Shown here piece after piece: positions 1-7,578 of a stretch of 64,000 nt of DNA. The DNA is from JANNPJ01 sp965200525. GTDB taxonomy: Bacteria > Actinomycetota > Actinomycetes > Actinomycetales > Kineosporiaceae. The stretch's first letter is position 1, and each line of letters opens with the position of its first letter. The notes beneath the pieces were generated by a model. The model made no database searches. It saw nothing but the letters and a program-made list of their open reading frames with translations, and was not told where the DNA came from. The stretch spans positions 5,332,001-5,396,000 of the forward strand of contig OZ241368.1 in the NCBI GenBank assembly GCA_965200525.1. The letters run 5' to 3'. The position numbers and the translations under genes are program-made.

Positions 1-540
1 AAGCTGCTGCTGATCTCCGGGAGCACGCGAGCCGCCTCGAGCAACACCGCGGCCCTGCGGGCGGTGGCCGCGCTCGCCCCGCCCGGGTCGCAGGCCGACC
101 ACTACGACGGGCTGTCCGTCCTGCCCGCGTTCAACCCGGACGACGACGTCGATCCGTTGCCGGCCCCGGTGTCCGACCTGCGGGCCCGGATCGCGGCCGC
201 CGACGGCGTCCTGGTCTGCACCCCGGAGTACGCCGGAACCCTGCCCGGGAGCCTGAAGAACGCGCTCGACTGGACGGTTCGCGGCGGCCAGCTCTACGAG
301 AAGCCGGCCGCGTGGCTGAACGTGGCCAATCCCGGGCGCGGCGCCGGTGCGGCCGCCCACCTGGAACTGGTGCTCGGCTACGTCGGCGTCCGGGTGGTGC
401 CGCAGGCCTGCCTGCGACTGCCGTGGTCCGCGAGTGGCGTGGGGGCGGACGGCGCGATCGCCGATCCCGCGGTCCGCGACCGACTGGCCGGGATCTGGCC
501 GGCCTTCGCCCGGGCCGTGGCGGCTTCCGAGACGGAGTGA
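1..540 (+). CDS. NADPH-dependent FMN reductase (5' partial)
   Basis: Flavodoxin-fold NAD(P)H:FMN reductase that would reduce free or bound FMN in the cytoplasm. The frame is open from base 1, so the true start lies outside the window; an internal GTG at 64 is not the likely start. The visible N-terminal GSTRAASSNTAAL stretch is the FMN phosphate loop of the family, and TPEYAGTLPGSLKNALDW (around residue 70 of the visible part) is the second FMN-binding signature. At least 179 residues are visible, close to the usual 180-190. It stands alone upstream of glnII with a 500-bp gap, so there is no operon evidence. The physiological substrate is unknown; members include azo and chromate reductases. 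Confidence 0.88.
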   Translation, partial: KLLLISGSTRAASSNTAALRAVAALAPPGSQADHYDGLSVLPAFNPDDDVDPLPAPVSDLRARIAAADGVLVCTPEYAGTLPGSLKNALDWTVRGGQLYEKPAAWLNVANPGRGAGAAAHLELVLGYVGVRVVPQACLRLPWSASGVGADGAIADPAVRDRLAGIWPAFARAVAASETE

Positions 541-1040
541 ACCCGGCTGGGCCGGTCTGCGGTCAGCGATGTCCAGATCCATGTACCCCAAGGGGGGTGA
601 TCACCACCGCTGAGGTACATCGACGGCCGCACGCCCGGCTGAACCTGGGCCGGCCGGCTGAGCCCGGACCGGACCGAGTCGCTCTCGTCCCGGGACCGGC
701 CGCCTCGGTCGGATCACCACGCGGAGCAGTCCGGCGCGGGCCGGGGCCTTGCGCTCGTTGCCGTCCGTGTTCGGGAAGTCGGTCTTTTACTCTTTGTCCG
801 TCCGACTGCCAACGATGAGCGACCGCCGCTCTTTCCTTTATCCTCTCATAATGCGCATATCGGCGGCTGTTAATTCGAACTTTACGTGACGGCAACAGGA
901 CTGGGAGTTCGACGGGGAAGGGTCGCGTTGGAACTGCGAACTCGCCTCCGCATGGCGTTTCCAGCTCCTCCCGCGCTCGCGCTCGCCGCCCTGCGAGTGC
1001 TGAGCGTGCTGCTGCTGTCCCGATGATGAGGAGTTCGTGA
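541..1040. other. 500-bp gap upstream of glnII
   Basis: No credible gene is visible; open frames here are GC-rich shadows. It holds a 40-bp dyad (581-620) and, around 775-890, a stretch clearly richer in A/T than its surroundings, with TCATAATG near 845-853. That stretch is a plausible promoter zone for glnII. I looked for a GlnR-type GTNAC/GAAAC array here and did not find one. Confidence 0.5.
581..620. promoter_or_regulatory. 40-bp interrupted palindrome
   Basis: The outer arms ATGTACC (581-587) and GGTACAT (614-620) are exact inverted copies, and the core GGTGATCACC (596-605) is a perfect palindrome. Both are centred on 600.5, and 16 of 20 base pairs match overall. No T-run follows, so an operator or cruciform fits better than an intrinsic terminator. 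It lies 41 bp after the FMN reductase stop and 420 bp before glnII. What binds it is unknown. Confidence 0.55.
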
Positions 1041-2060
1041 ATGCCCTACCAGGCCGAATACATCTGGATCGACGGAACCAAGCCGACCCCGATCATGCGG
1101 AACAAGACCCGCATCGTCGCCGACGGCAAGGAGCCCGACATCTGGGGCTTTGACGGTTCCAGCACCAACCAGGCGCCCGGTGCCAACTCGGACTGTGTTC
1201 TGCGACCGGTGTTCACCTGCCCCGACCCGCTGCGCGAGCCGGGCGACATCCTGGTGCTGTGCGAGGTCGAGCTGACCGACTTCACCCCGCACCCGACCAA
1301 CACCCGCTCCGGGTGCGTGGCCGCGGCCGAGAAGTACGCCGACCAGTCGCCGATGTTCGGCATCGAGCAGGAGTACACCTTCATGCAGCACGGCCGGCCG
1401 CTGGGCTGGCCGGCCGACGGCTTCCCGGCCCCGCAGGGCCCGTACTACTGCGGCGTCGGCGGCGAGAAGATGGTCGGCCGCGAGATCATCGAGGCTCACA
1501 CCACGGCCTGCCTCAAGGCCGGTCTCTCGATCGAGGGCACCAACGCCGAGGTCATGATGGGCCAGTGGGAGTTCCAGATCGGGGTGCTCCCGGCGCCGAT
1601 GATCGGCGACCAGATCTGGGTGGCCCGCTGGCTGCTGCACCGGATCGCCGAAGACTTCGGCGTCGTCGTGTCGTTCGACGCCAAGCCGATGAAGGGCGAC
1701 TGGAACGGCGCCGGCGCGCACACCAACTTCTCCACCAACGCCACGATGGAGGGCTACGACGCCATCATCACCGCGTGCGAGGCGCTCGGGCGTAACGCCC
1801 CGGCCCATGTCGCGGCCTACGGCGAGGGCATCGAGGACCGCCTCACCGGCGCCCACGAGACCCAGAGCTACAAGGCGTTCAGCTGGGGAGCTTCCGACCG
1901 GGGGGCCTCGGTCCGGATCCCGTGGGCCGTCGAGAAGGCCAAGAAGGGCTGGCTCGAAGACCGTCGTCCGAACGCCAACGTCGACCCCTACGTGGTCTCG
2001 ATGATGATCATCAACACCTGCTGCAGCGCCCTGGCCGGCGAGGAGAGCCCGACCAGCTGA
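1041..2060 (+). CDS. glnII: Glutamine synthetase type II (GlnII)
   Basis: ATP-dependent ligation of ammonia to glutamate, in the cytoplasm. The 339-residue length and sequence are those of the eukaryote-like octa/decameric GSII class, not the 470-residue GSI class. Visible motifs are WGFDGSSTNQA near residue 35, the glutamate/metal motif GIEQEYTF near 107, NAEVMMGQWEFQIG near 168, and the ATP/ammonia segment GAGAHTNFST near 226. The ATG at 1041 has GAGGAG about seven bases upstream. GSII is not adenylylated. Known actinomycete glnII genes are GlnR-controlled, but no clear GlnR box is seen here. A second, type I enzyme lies 2.7 kb downstream. A strong hairpin follows the gene. Confidence 0.96.
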   Translation: MPYQAEYIWIDGTKPTPIMRNKTRIVADGKEPDIWGFDGSSTNQAPGANSDCVLRPVFTCPDPLREPGDILVLCEVELTDFTPHPTNTRSGCVAAAEKYADQSPMFGIEQEYTFMQHGRPLGWPADGFPAPQGPYYCGVGGEKMVGREIIEAHTTACLKAGLSIEGTNAEVMMGQWEFQIGVLPAPMIGDQIWVARWLLHRIAEDFGVVVSFDAKPMKGDWNGAGAHTNFSTNATMEGYDAIITACEALGRNAPAHVAAYGEGIEDRLTGAHETQSYKAFSWGASDRGASVRIPWAVEKAKKGWLEDRRPNANVDPYVVSMMIINTCCSALAGEESPTS

Positions 2061-2090
2061 GGTCAGCTCATCCGTCAGGCCTTCTGAACC

Positions 2091-2133
2091 ACGAAGGGCT
2101 CGCAGCCGATTCCAGCGGCTGCGAGCCCTTCGT
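2091..2133. terminator. Bidirectional terminator hairpin after glnII
   Basis: Perfect 18-bp stem (2091-2108 pairing with 2116-2133) with a 7-nt loop, between convergent glnII and the leftward unknown gene. No strong T-run follows, as is common in actinomycetes. Confidence 0.85.
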
Positions 2134-2219
2134 ACGTTCCGGTGGTGCCTGGGAGGGACCGGCCGCGGCCGGCGGGGAGATGGATGGCGCGGTGGAACTG
2201 GTGCGGGTGGGACCAGTGG

Positions 2220-2651
2220 TCAGAACGACGCGGCGATGAGCGGGTTGGGCTCGTCGATGACGTCGTGCAGCACCTGGAGGACGGCCTCGGCCAGGCTCGG
2301 GTCCATGCTGGCCCCGCCCAGGTCGTCGGTGACGATGAAGGCGCCGGTCATGCCCTTGGCCCGCCAGGCCCGCTCGATCGCCGAATGGGTGCCGCCGACG
2401 GCCTTGGGGGAGCCGACGATGGCCACCAGGTCGTCGTAGTCGGCTGCCGCGGGGGAGGCCTGGGCCACCTGCCGGATGTACTCCGTGCGCTTGCTGCCAT
2501 AGCCCCGAAGGAGGGCGATGACCTTCTGCCGCAAGGTGTCCGGGTCGATGGTGGCCAGGGCCTCCGGCTCGCTGAGCCGGTCGAGGATGGAGCGGGCGTG
2601 AGCGACGTCCATCGGGTTGTCGGGGTCGAAGGTAATCGTGACTGTGCTCAT
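2220..2651 (-). CDS. Unknown 143-aa protein
   Basis: I do not recognise a family. The ATG at 2651 begins MSTVTITFDPDN and gives 143 residues; longer versions of the frame run through the operator region and are unlikely. The protein is acidic and mostly helical in appearance, with a central basic segment (GYGSKRTEYIRQVAQA, about residues 50-65) and a segment YDDLVAIVGSPKAVGG that looks like a conserved core. It has no signal peptide or membrane segment. It diverges from an MFS transporter across a 235-bp gap carrying two TCTACGTAGA palindromes. This suggests a controlled pair, and the basic, helical protein could be a regulator. That role is inference only. Confidence 0.7.
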   Translation of the reverse strand: MSTVTITFDPDNPMDVAHARSILDRLSEPEALATIDPDTLRQKVIALLRGYGSKRTEYIRQVAQASPAAADYDDLVAIVGSPKAVGGTHSAIERAWRAKGMTGAFIVTDDLGGASMDPSLAEAVLQVLHDVIDEPNPLIAASF

Positions 2652-2670
2652 GAACCGATGATGCGCCTTG

Positions 2671-2713
2671 TCTACGTAGATAGCAAGTAGAGTCTTTGTA
2701 GAGTCTACGTAGA
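2671..2713. promoter_or_regulatory. Paired TCTACGTAGA operator-like palindromes
   Basis: The perfect 10-bp palindrome TCTACGTAGA occurs at 2671-2680 and 2704-2713, centres 33 bp apart (about three helical turns). The second extends to a 12-bp palindrome, GTCTACGTAGAC, and the A/T-richer DNA between them carries further GTAGAGTCT fragments. They lie 20-62 bp upstream of the leftward 143-aa gene and upstream of the MFS gene. This is the layout of a dimeric repressor controlling a divergent pair. Confidence 0.65.
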
Positions 2714-2886
2714 CATGACCGGGAGCCGGGCGGCCCCGTCTTCGAGGGCTCGCACCGGCCGATCGAGGGCCTGCCGGGACGTCGGTGCTGTGCGGCCACG
2801 CTGCCGCTCGTCGATCCCGGAGCCAGACTGTCGGTGCCCTCGAGTATGAAGGGGGAGTACCGGGGAGTCGATCCGCTGGAAGGGCT

Positions 2887-4578
2887 GTGATCGCGTTGTC
2901 CACGTTGCGGGGAAACCCATGGGCCGTGCTGGTGACCCTGTCGCTGGGGTTCTTCATGACCCTGCTCGACCTGACCATCGTCAACATCGCCATCCCGAGC
3001 ATGATCGGGGCCCTGCACGCCTCGCTCGACGAGGTGCTCTGGGTGGTGAACTCGTACGTCCTGGTCCTGGCCGTGCTGTTGATCACCGCCGGCCGGCTGG
3101 GCGACTTGCGCGGTCAGCGCAACCTGTTCGCGATCGGGGTCGCCGTCTTCACGGTGGCCAGCCTGGCCTGCGGGCTGGCCCCGAACCCGACCTTGCTGAT
3201 CATGTTCCGGGCGGTCCAGGGGCTCGGGGCGGCGCTGCTGATGCCGCAGACGATGGCCATCATCATCGCCACCTTCCCGGCCGAGCGGCGCGGTACCGCC
3301 CTCGGCATCTGGGGTGCGGTGGCCGGGCTGGCCACCGTGGCCGGCCCGACCCTCGGCGGCTTCCTGGTCACGTTCGCCAGCTGGCGCTGGATCTTCTTCG
3401 TCAACGTGCCGATAGGTGTGGCCGTTCTGATGATGACCTGGGCCTACCTGCCCGACACCCGGATCCAGCGCCGGCACCGGATCGACCTGGTCGGCGTCCT
3501 GATCGCCACGGCCAGCCTGTTCTGCCTCACCTTCGGCCTGATCGAGGGGCAGCGGTTCTCCTGGGGCCCGGGGATCTGGGCGCTGTTCGCCTCGGCGGCC
3601 GTCCTGCTGGCGGTGTTCCTGGCCCAGCAGCGCCGCCGGCAGGAGAGCGAGCCGCTGGTGCCGTTCGGCCTGTTCCGCGACCGCAACTTCTCCATCCTCA
3701 ACCTGGTCGGCTCGCTGGTCTCGGTCGGCATCATCGGCTTCTTCCTGCCGGTCACCATCTACCTGCAGTCGGTCCTGGGCTACTCGGCGCTCAAGGCCGG
3801 GCTGATCCTGGCCCCGATGTCGCTGATCGGGGCCGTGCTGGCGCCGATCTCGGGCAAGATGTCCGACCGGGTCGGCGGCAAGTTCATCCTGATGGGCGGG
3901 CTCACCCTGTTCGCGGCCGGCGCCGCCTGGATGACCGTGCTGCTCGCGGTCGGCCGGTCCTGGCCGGCGTTCCTGCCGGCGGTGCTGCTGCTCGGGGTGG
4001 GCTTCGGCGGGATCTTCGCCCCGATGGCGACCGAGGCCATGCGCAGCGTGCCGCCGCAGCTGGCCGGGGCGGCGTCCGGGGTGAACAACACCATCCGGCA
4101 GATCGGCTCGGTGGTCGGCAGCGCCGCGGTCGGGGCCCTGCTGCAGCATCAGCTGGCCACCGAGCTGACCAAGGAGGCCACGGCCAGGGCGGGCGCGCTG
4201 CCGGCCGGGTTGCGGGAACAGTTCGTGGCCGGGTTCAGCACGGCCAAGGGCGGCGGGGTGGAGATCAGCGGGGCCCAGTCGCAGGCTGCGGTGCCGAGCG
4301 GCACCCCGGCCCCGGTGGTGGCTCAGCTGCGGGAGCTGTCGACCGCGGTGTTCGAGCACGCCTTCGTCCAGGCGTCCCGGCCCACCCTGATCCTGCCGAT
4401 CGTGGCCATGCTGATCGCCGCGGCGGCCTGTTTCGGCGCCCGGCGGCACGTGAACCAGCCCGCCCCGGCCGGTCCGGCAGCGGGGGCGGCGTCCACGCAT
4501 TCGGCGTCTTCAGGTTCGGTGACGCCGGGTTCGGCGTCCACCCCGGGTCAGCCTCCCGGCGTCGGCGCCCAGGCCTGA
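2887..4578 (+). CDS. MFS drug:H+ antiporter, DHA2 (EmrB/QacA) family
   Basis: Proton-driven multidrug efflux permease of the inner membrane, 14-TM class. From the GTG at 2887 (GGAAGG just upstream) it has 563 residues. Helix 1 begins WAVLVTLSLGFFMTLLDLTI, containing the DHA2 motif LDxTIVNIA. Motif A follows in GRLGDLRGQR, and motif C in GPTLGGFL of helix 5. A long periplasmic loop precedes the last helix. The C-terminal 45 residues are rich in Pro, Ala, Ser and Gly and probably disordered. An in-frame start at 2785 exists but crosses the probable promoter. Its substrate cannot be inferred. It appears to be an accessory gene inserted between the two glutamine synthetases. Confidence 0.92.
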   Translation: MIALSTLRGNPWAVLVTLSLGFFMTLLDLTIVNIAIPSMIGALHASLDEVLWVVNSYVLVLAVLLITAGRLGDLRGQRNLFAIGVAVFTVASLACGLAPNPTLLIMFRAVQGLGAALLMPQTMAIIIATFPAERRGTALGIWGAVAGLATVAGPTLGGFLVTFASWRWIFFVNVPIGVAVLMMTWAYLPDTRIQRRHRIDLVGVLIATASLFCLTFGLIEGQRFSWGPGIWALFASAAVLLAVFLAQQRRRQESEPLVPFGLFRDRNFSILNLVGSLVSVGIIGFFLPVTIYLQSVLGYSALKAGLILAPMSLIGAVLAPISGKMSDRVGGKFILMGGLTLFAAGAAWMTVLLAVGRSWPAFLPAVLLLGVGFGGIFAPMATEAMRSVPPQLAGAASGVNNTIRQIGSVVGSAAVGALLQHQLATELTKEATARAGALPAGLREQFVAGFSTAKGGGVEISGAQSQAAVPSGTPAPVVAQLRELSTAVFEHAFVQASRPTLILPIVAMLIAAAACFGARRHVNQPAPAGPAAGAASTHSASSGSVTPGSASTPGQPPGVGAQA

Positions 4579-4675
4579 TCGGCGCCCCGGCCTGGTCGGA
4601 GACCGGGTTCCGGGCCCGGTGCGGAGGGCGGTCAGGAGCCGGGGCGGAAGGGCGATCGGGCCCCGACCTGAAGCG

Positions 4676-4702
4676 AGCCTGACCCGGCGATCGGGTCAGG
4701 CT
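4676..4702. terminator. Terminator hairpin between MFS and glnA
   Basis: Perfect 11-bp stem AGCCTGACCCG/CGGGTCAGGCT with a 5-nt loop, in the convergent gap. Confidence 0.75.
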
Positions 4703-4750
4703 CCCTCCAAACCGGGCCGGGCCGAACGTGAACCGGCCGGCCGCTACGAC

Positions 4751-6175
4751 TCAGACGTCGTAGTAGAGCTCGAACTCGTGCGGGTGCGGGCGCAGCCGGA
4801 CCGGGTCGATCTCGTTCGTCCGCTTGTACTCGATCCAGGTCTCGATCAGGTCCGGGGTGAACACGTTGCCCTCGGAGAGGTAGGCGTGGTCGGCCTCGAG
4901 CGCGTCGAGCACCTCACCGAGCGAACCAGGAACCTGCGCGATCGACGCGTGCTCCTCGGGCGGCAGTTCGTAGAGGTCCTTGTCGACCGGAGCCGGCGGC
5001 TCGATCCGGTTCTTGATCCCGTCGAGGCCGGCCATCAGCATGGCCGCGAACGCCAGGTACGGGTTGCCCGACGGGTCCGGAACGCGGAACTCGATCCGCT
5101 TGGCCTTCGGGTTCGAGCCGGTGACCGGGATCCGGACGCAGGCCGACCGGTTGCGGGCCGAGTACACCAGGTTCACCGGAGCCTCGTAGCCCGGCACCAG
5201 CCGGTGATAGGAGTTCACCGTCGGGTTGGTGAACGCCAGCAGGGACGGCGCGTGCTTGAGCAGGCCGCCGATGTACCAGCGAGCCATGTCCGACAGGCCG
5301 CCGTAGCCGCGCTCGTCGTAGAACAGCGGCTCGCCGTCCTTCCACAGCGACTGGTGGCAGTGCATCCCCGAGCCGTTGTCACCGAAGATCGGCTTGGGCA
5401 TGAAGGTCACGGTCTTGCCGGCGTCGTGGGCGACGTTCTTGATCACGTACTTGAACAGCTGCACCTTGTCGGCCGACTTGCGCAGCGAGTCGAACCGGTA
5501 GTTGATCTCGGCCTGCCCGGCGGTACCGACCTCGTGGTGCGAGCGCTCGACCTCGAGGCCGAGGGCCTCGAGCTGAACCACCATCTGGTCGCGCAGGTCG
5601 GCGTAGTGGTCGACCGGCGGAACCGGGAAGTAGCCGCCCTTGTACGGCGTCTTGTGCCCGCGGTTACCACCCTCCTCGACCCGGCCCGTGTTCCAGGCCG
5701 CCTCGATCGAGTCGATGTAGTAGTAGCTGGCGTTCTGCTTCGTCTCGAAGCGGACGTCGTCGAAGATGTAGAACTCGGCCTCGGGGGCGAAGAAGGCGGT
5801 GTCGGCGATGCCGGTCGACTTCAGGTAGGCCTCGGCCTTGGCCGCCACCTGGCGCGGGTCGCGGCTGTAGGGCTCGTCGGTGTACGGGTCGACGATGCTC
5901 ATGTTGATGTTGAGCGTCTTCTCGACCCGGAACGGGTCGATGTAGGCCGTGTCCAGGTCCGGGATCATCTTCATGTCGGACTCGTGGATGGCCTGGAAGC
6001 CGCGGATGGACGAGCCGTCGAACATCTGCCCGTCGGTGAAGAAGTCGGCCCCGACCGACTTCGCGGGCACATTGAAGTGCTGCATCACACCAGGCAGGTC
6101 GCAGAACCGGACGTCGACGAACTTGACGTCCTCGTCTGCGAGAAACTTGATGACCTCATCGGCGTTGCTGAACAT
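4751..6175 (-). CDS. glnA: Glutamine synthetase type I (GlnA)
   Basis: The main GS for ammonia assimilation, a cytoplasmic dodecamer. The ATG at 6175, preceded by GGAGG, gives 474 residues, the GSI-beta length. Seen are the early D50 region (DLPGVMQHFNVPA), EAEFYIFDDV near 130, the ATP/His segment GSGMHCHQSLW near 270, the NPTVNSYHRLVPGYEAP glutamate site, and the adenylylation tyrosine in DKDLYELPPEE (Tyr402). The enzyme is thus likely controlled by GlnE-type adenylylation; glnE itself is not in this window. Transcriptional control by GlnR is suggested by the four-element box at 6252-6289. It corresponds to M. tuberculosis glnA1 in position. Confidence 0.98.
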   Translation of the reverse strand: MFSNADEVIKFLADEDVKFVDVRFCDLPGVMQHFNVPAKSVGADFFTDGQMFDGSSIRGFQAIHESDMKMIPDLDTAYIDPFRVEKTLNINMSIVDPYTDEPYSRDPRQVAAKAEAYLKSTGIADTAFFAPEAEFYIFDDVRFETKQNASYYYIDSIEAAWNTGRVEEGGNRGHKTPYKGGYFPVPPVDHYADLRDQMVVQLEALGLEVERSHHEVGTAGQAEINYRFDSLRKSADKVQLFKYVIKNVAHDAGKTVTFMPKPIFGDNGSGMHCHQSLWKDGEPLFYDERGYGGLSDMARWYIGGLLKHAPSLLAFTNPTVNSYHRLVPGYEAPVNLVYSARNRSACVRIPVTGSNPKAKRIEFRVPDPSGNPYLAFAAMLMAGLDGIKNRIEPPAPVDKDLYELPPEEHASIAQVPGSLGEVLDALEADHAYLSEGNVFTPDLIETWIEYKRTNEIDPVRLRPHPHEFELYYDV

Positions 6176-6251
6176 CCAACCTCCACGGTCGGGGAGCGGT
6201 CGCGATTCTGGGGGCGTCACCGGCCACGCTGCCGGCGGGTGAGAGCAGTGC

Positions 6252-6289
6252 GTTTCCCGCGAGTGTCCCACGGGTTACCTCGCGGTCAC
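6252..6289 (-). promoter_or_regulatory. GlnR-type box upstream of glnA
   Basis: Read on the minus strand, four pentamers occur at exact 6-nt spacing: GTGAC, GTAAC, GACAC, GAAAC. The actinomycete GlnR consensus is GTNAC-n6-GAAAC-n6-GTNAC-n6-GAAAC. Elements one and four match fully and the middle two each differ at one base. The box ends 77 bp before the glnA start, in the right orientation. Confidence 0.75.
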
Positions 6290-6513
6290 GGCATGATCCT
6301 GTCGTGTCTTTGGTGTGACGAACCAGCCGAGTTCGTGGGTTTCCGGACGACCCGCGTCGTCCTGTACGGATCGTGGCCTGGGTGACACTGACCGTGAGCG
6401 CGCGCGCTTCACAACCGGTGTGCAGCCCAGCCTCGGTGACACGTCGCGTCGACCTTACCGCCGGCCCGGGGGGACAGCCCGGGCGGTGCCGCGGAGCGGG
6501 AAGGTGGGTTGGC

Positions 6514-6519
6514 TAGACT
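6514..6519 (+). promoter_or_regulatory. -10 element of a leaderless promoter
   Basis: TAGACT fits the actinomycete TANNNT -10 and ends exactly 7 nt before the GTG at 6527. No ribosome site precedes that GTG, so the transcript probably starts at the start codon. Confidence 0.6.
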
Positions 6520-6526
6520 CGGCGCC

Positions 6527-6985
6527 GTGGTGGACCGGCGGGATCTCGGCTCGTGGCTGCAGGGGCCGGACGCGACGTCCGGGCCTGATTCGCCGTACCC
6601 CGGGCAACGGCTCGGCCGACCCGAGACCGGTCCGCGATCCGTGGCCCGACCGGGCCGGCGACTGCTCGGCGTGCTGATCGACTGGGTGCTGTGCCTGGTT
6701 ATCGCCCGCGGCCTTTTCGGTCCGGAGGCGTGGGGTTCATTGATCCCGGTGGGCGTCCTGGTGGTGGAGAACCTGCTGCTGGTGGGCGGGGCCGGAGCCA
6801 CGCTCGGTCAGCGACTGGTCGATACCCGGGTGGAGCGACTCGACGGCGGCCGGCTCGGGCTGTTGGGCACGGCGATCCGGGCGGTGCTGCTCGGGTTCGG
6901 CTTTCCCGCGTTCACGCTGGTCTGGGAGCAGGATCGTCGCGGACTGCACGACCTGCTCTCCGGATCCCTGGTCGCCCGACGCTGA
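6527..6985 (+). CDS. RDD family membrane protein
   Basis: Small integral membrane protein of unknown function, 152 residues from the GTG at 6527 (the next codon is also GTG). The N-terminal 45 residues, beginning VVDRRDLGSWLQGP, are cytosolic. The RDD domain follows, with PGRRLLGVLIDWVLCLVIA as helix 1 (the Arg-Asp signature), a second helix LIPVGVLVVENLLLVGG, the TLGQRLVDTRV motif, and a third helix ending WEQDRRGLHDLLSGSLV. The position beside glnA matches the mycobacterial Rv2219A arrangement. The leaderless -10 fixes the start. Confidence 0.9.
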   Translation: MVDRRDLGSWLQGPDATSGPDSPYPGQRLGRPETGPRSVARPGRRLLGVLIDWVLCLVIARGLFGPEAWGSLIPVGVLVVENLLLVGGAGATLGQRLVDTRVERLDGGRLGLLGTAIRAVLLGFGFPAFTLVWEQDRRGLHDLLSGSLVARR

Positions 6986-6986
6986 C

Positions 6987-7072
6987 GACGGCGCGAGGCT
7001 GAGGACGGCGCGAGGTTGAAGACGGCGCGAGGTTGAAGACGGCGCGAGGTTGAAGACGGCGCGAGGGCTGAA
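6987..7072. repeat. 17-bp tandem repeat, five copies
   Basis: Units at 6987, 7004, 7021, 7038 and 7055. The three central copies are identical (GACGGCGCGAGGTTGAA), and the outer two differ by one or two bases. The array begins one base after the RDD stop codon. The unit length is not a multiple of three and the array is noncoding. It is a likely variable-number locus. Confidence 0.9.
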
Positions 7073-7130
7073 GCAGTGCCCGGCGTTGAGGACCGCGCTG
7101 AACACCTCGCCCGGGGAATTAGCCGGCCGG

Positions 7131-7352
7131 TCAGCGAGCGGCGCGGCGTCCGGAGTGGCTGGATCGGGCCGACGTGATCCGGGCGGCCGGGATCTTCTGC
7201 AGGTCGTGGAGGGTGCGAGCATCGTCGATCTCGCGGGACCGGGCGTCGAGCACCGAGATCGCCGCGTTGCGCGCCGCGCTGCGGACCAGGCCGGAGTCGG
7301 CCCGGCGGACCAGGCTCTCCATGATGCGCACGACTTCTGTGGTGGTCTGCAC
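7131..7352 (-). CDS. Small unknown protein, 73 aa
   Basis: The GTG at 7352 is preceded by GGAGGAGG nine bases upstream, a strong ribosome site that argues for a real gene. The product is basic and helical (VVRIMESLVRRADSGLV), with no membrane segment or signal peptide, and ends in an Arg/Ser-rich tail. I do not recognise it. It lies between the 17-bp repeat array and the end of the lipoate cluster, and its stop is 58 bp from the array. Confidence 0.6.
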   Translation of the reverse strand: MQTTTEVVRIMESLVRRADSGLVRSAARNAAISVLDARSREIDDARTLHDLQKIPAARITSARSSHSGRRAAR

Positions 7353-7578
7353 GCGATTCGACCTCCTCCGGGGCGGGCTCGAGCCGATCCTCGGCGAACC
7401 CTCATCGGCCCGGTTCGAGATCAGCGGACAACCGGAAGCTACCCCCGGAGCGCCCGCGATGACAGCGGCACTCCCGGTCAGTGGTTGTGACGAAGTGAAC
7501 GGCAGGACCGGTCGAGAACCTGAGCCGTTTCGCCGATGATCTGCGCCGAACGTGGTGCCGGCCGCTTCTCAGCGGGTC

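Larger units (their letters stand above)
6176..6526. other. 351-bp divergent promoter region, glnA / RDD gene
   Basis: No gene is visible. Apart from the GlnR-type box it contains, near its right end, TAGACT (6514-6519), a -10 element for the leaderless RDD gene. The rest is unremarkable. Confidence 0.5.

Noticed and set aside
541..1040. GlnR box upstream of glnII
   Set aside because: GTTAA and GTGAC occur near 870-900 but no partner pentamers stand at 6-nt spacing.
2068..4500. Very long open frame on the minus strand
   Set aside because: It runs antisense through the MFS gene and unknown gene; its Arg/Gly/Pro-rich product is a GC-bias shadow.
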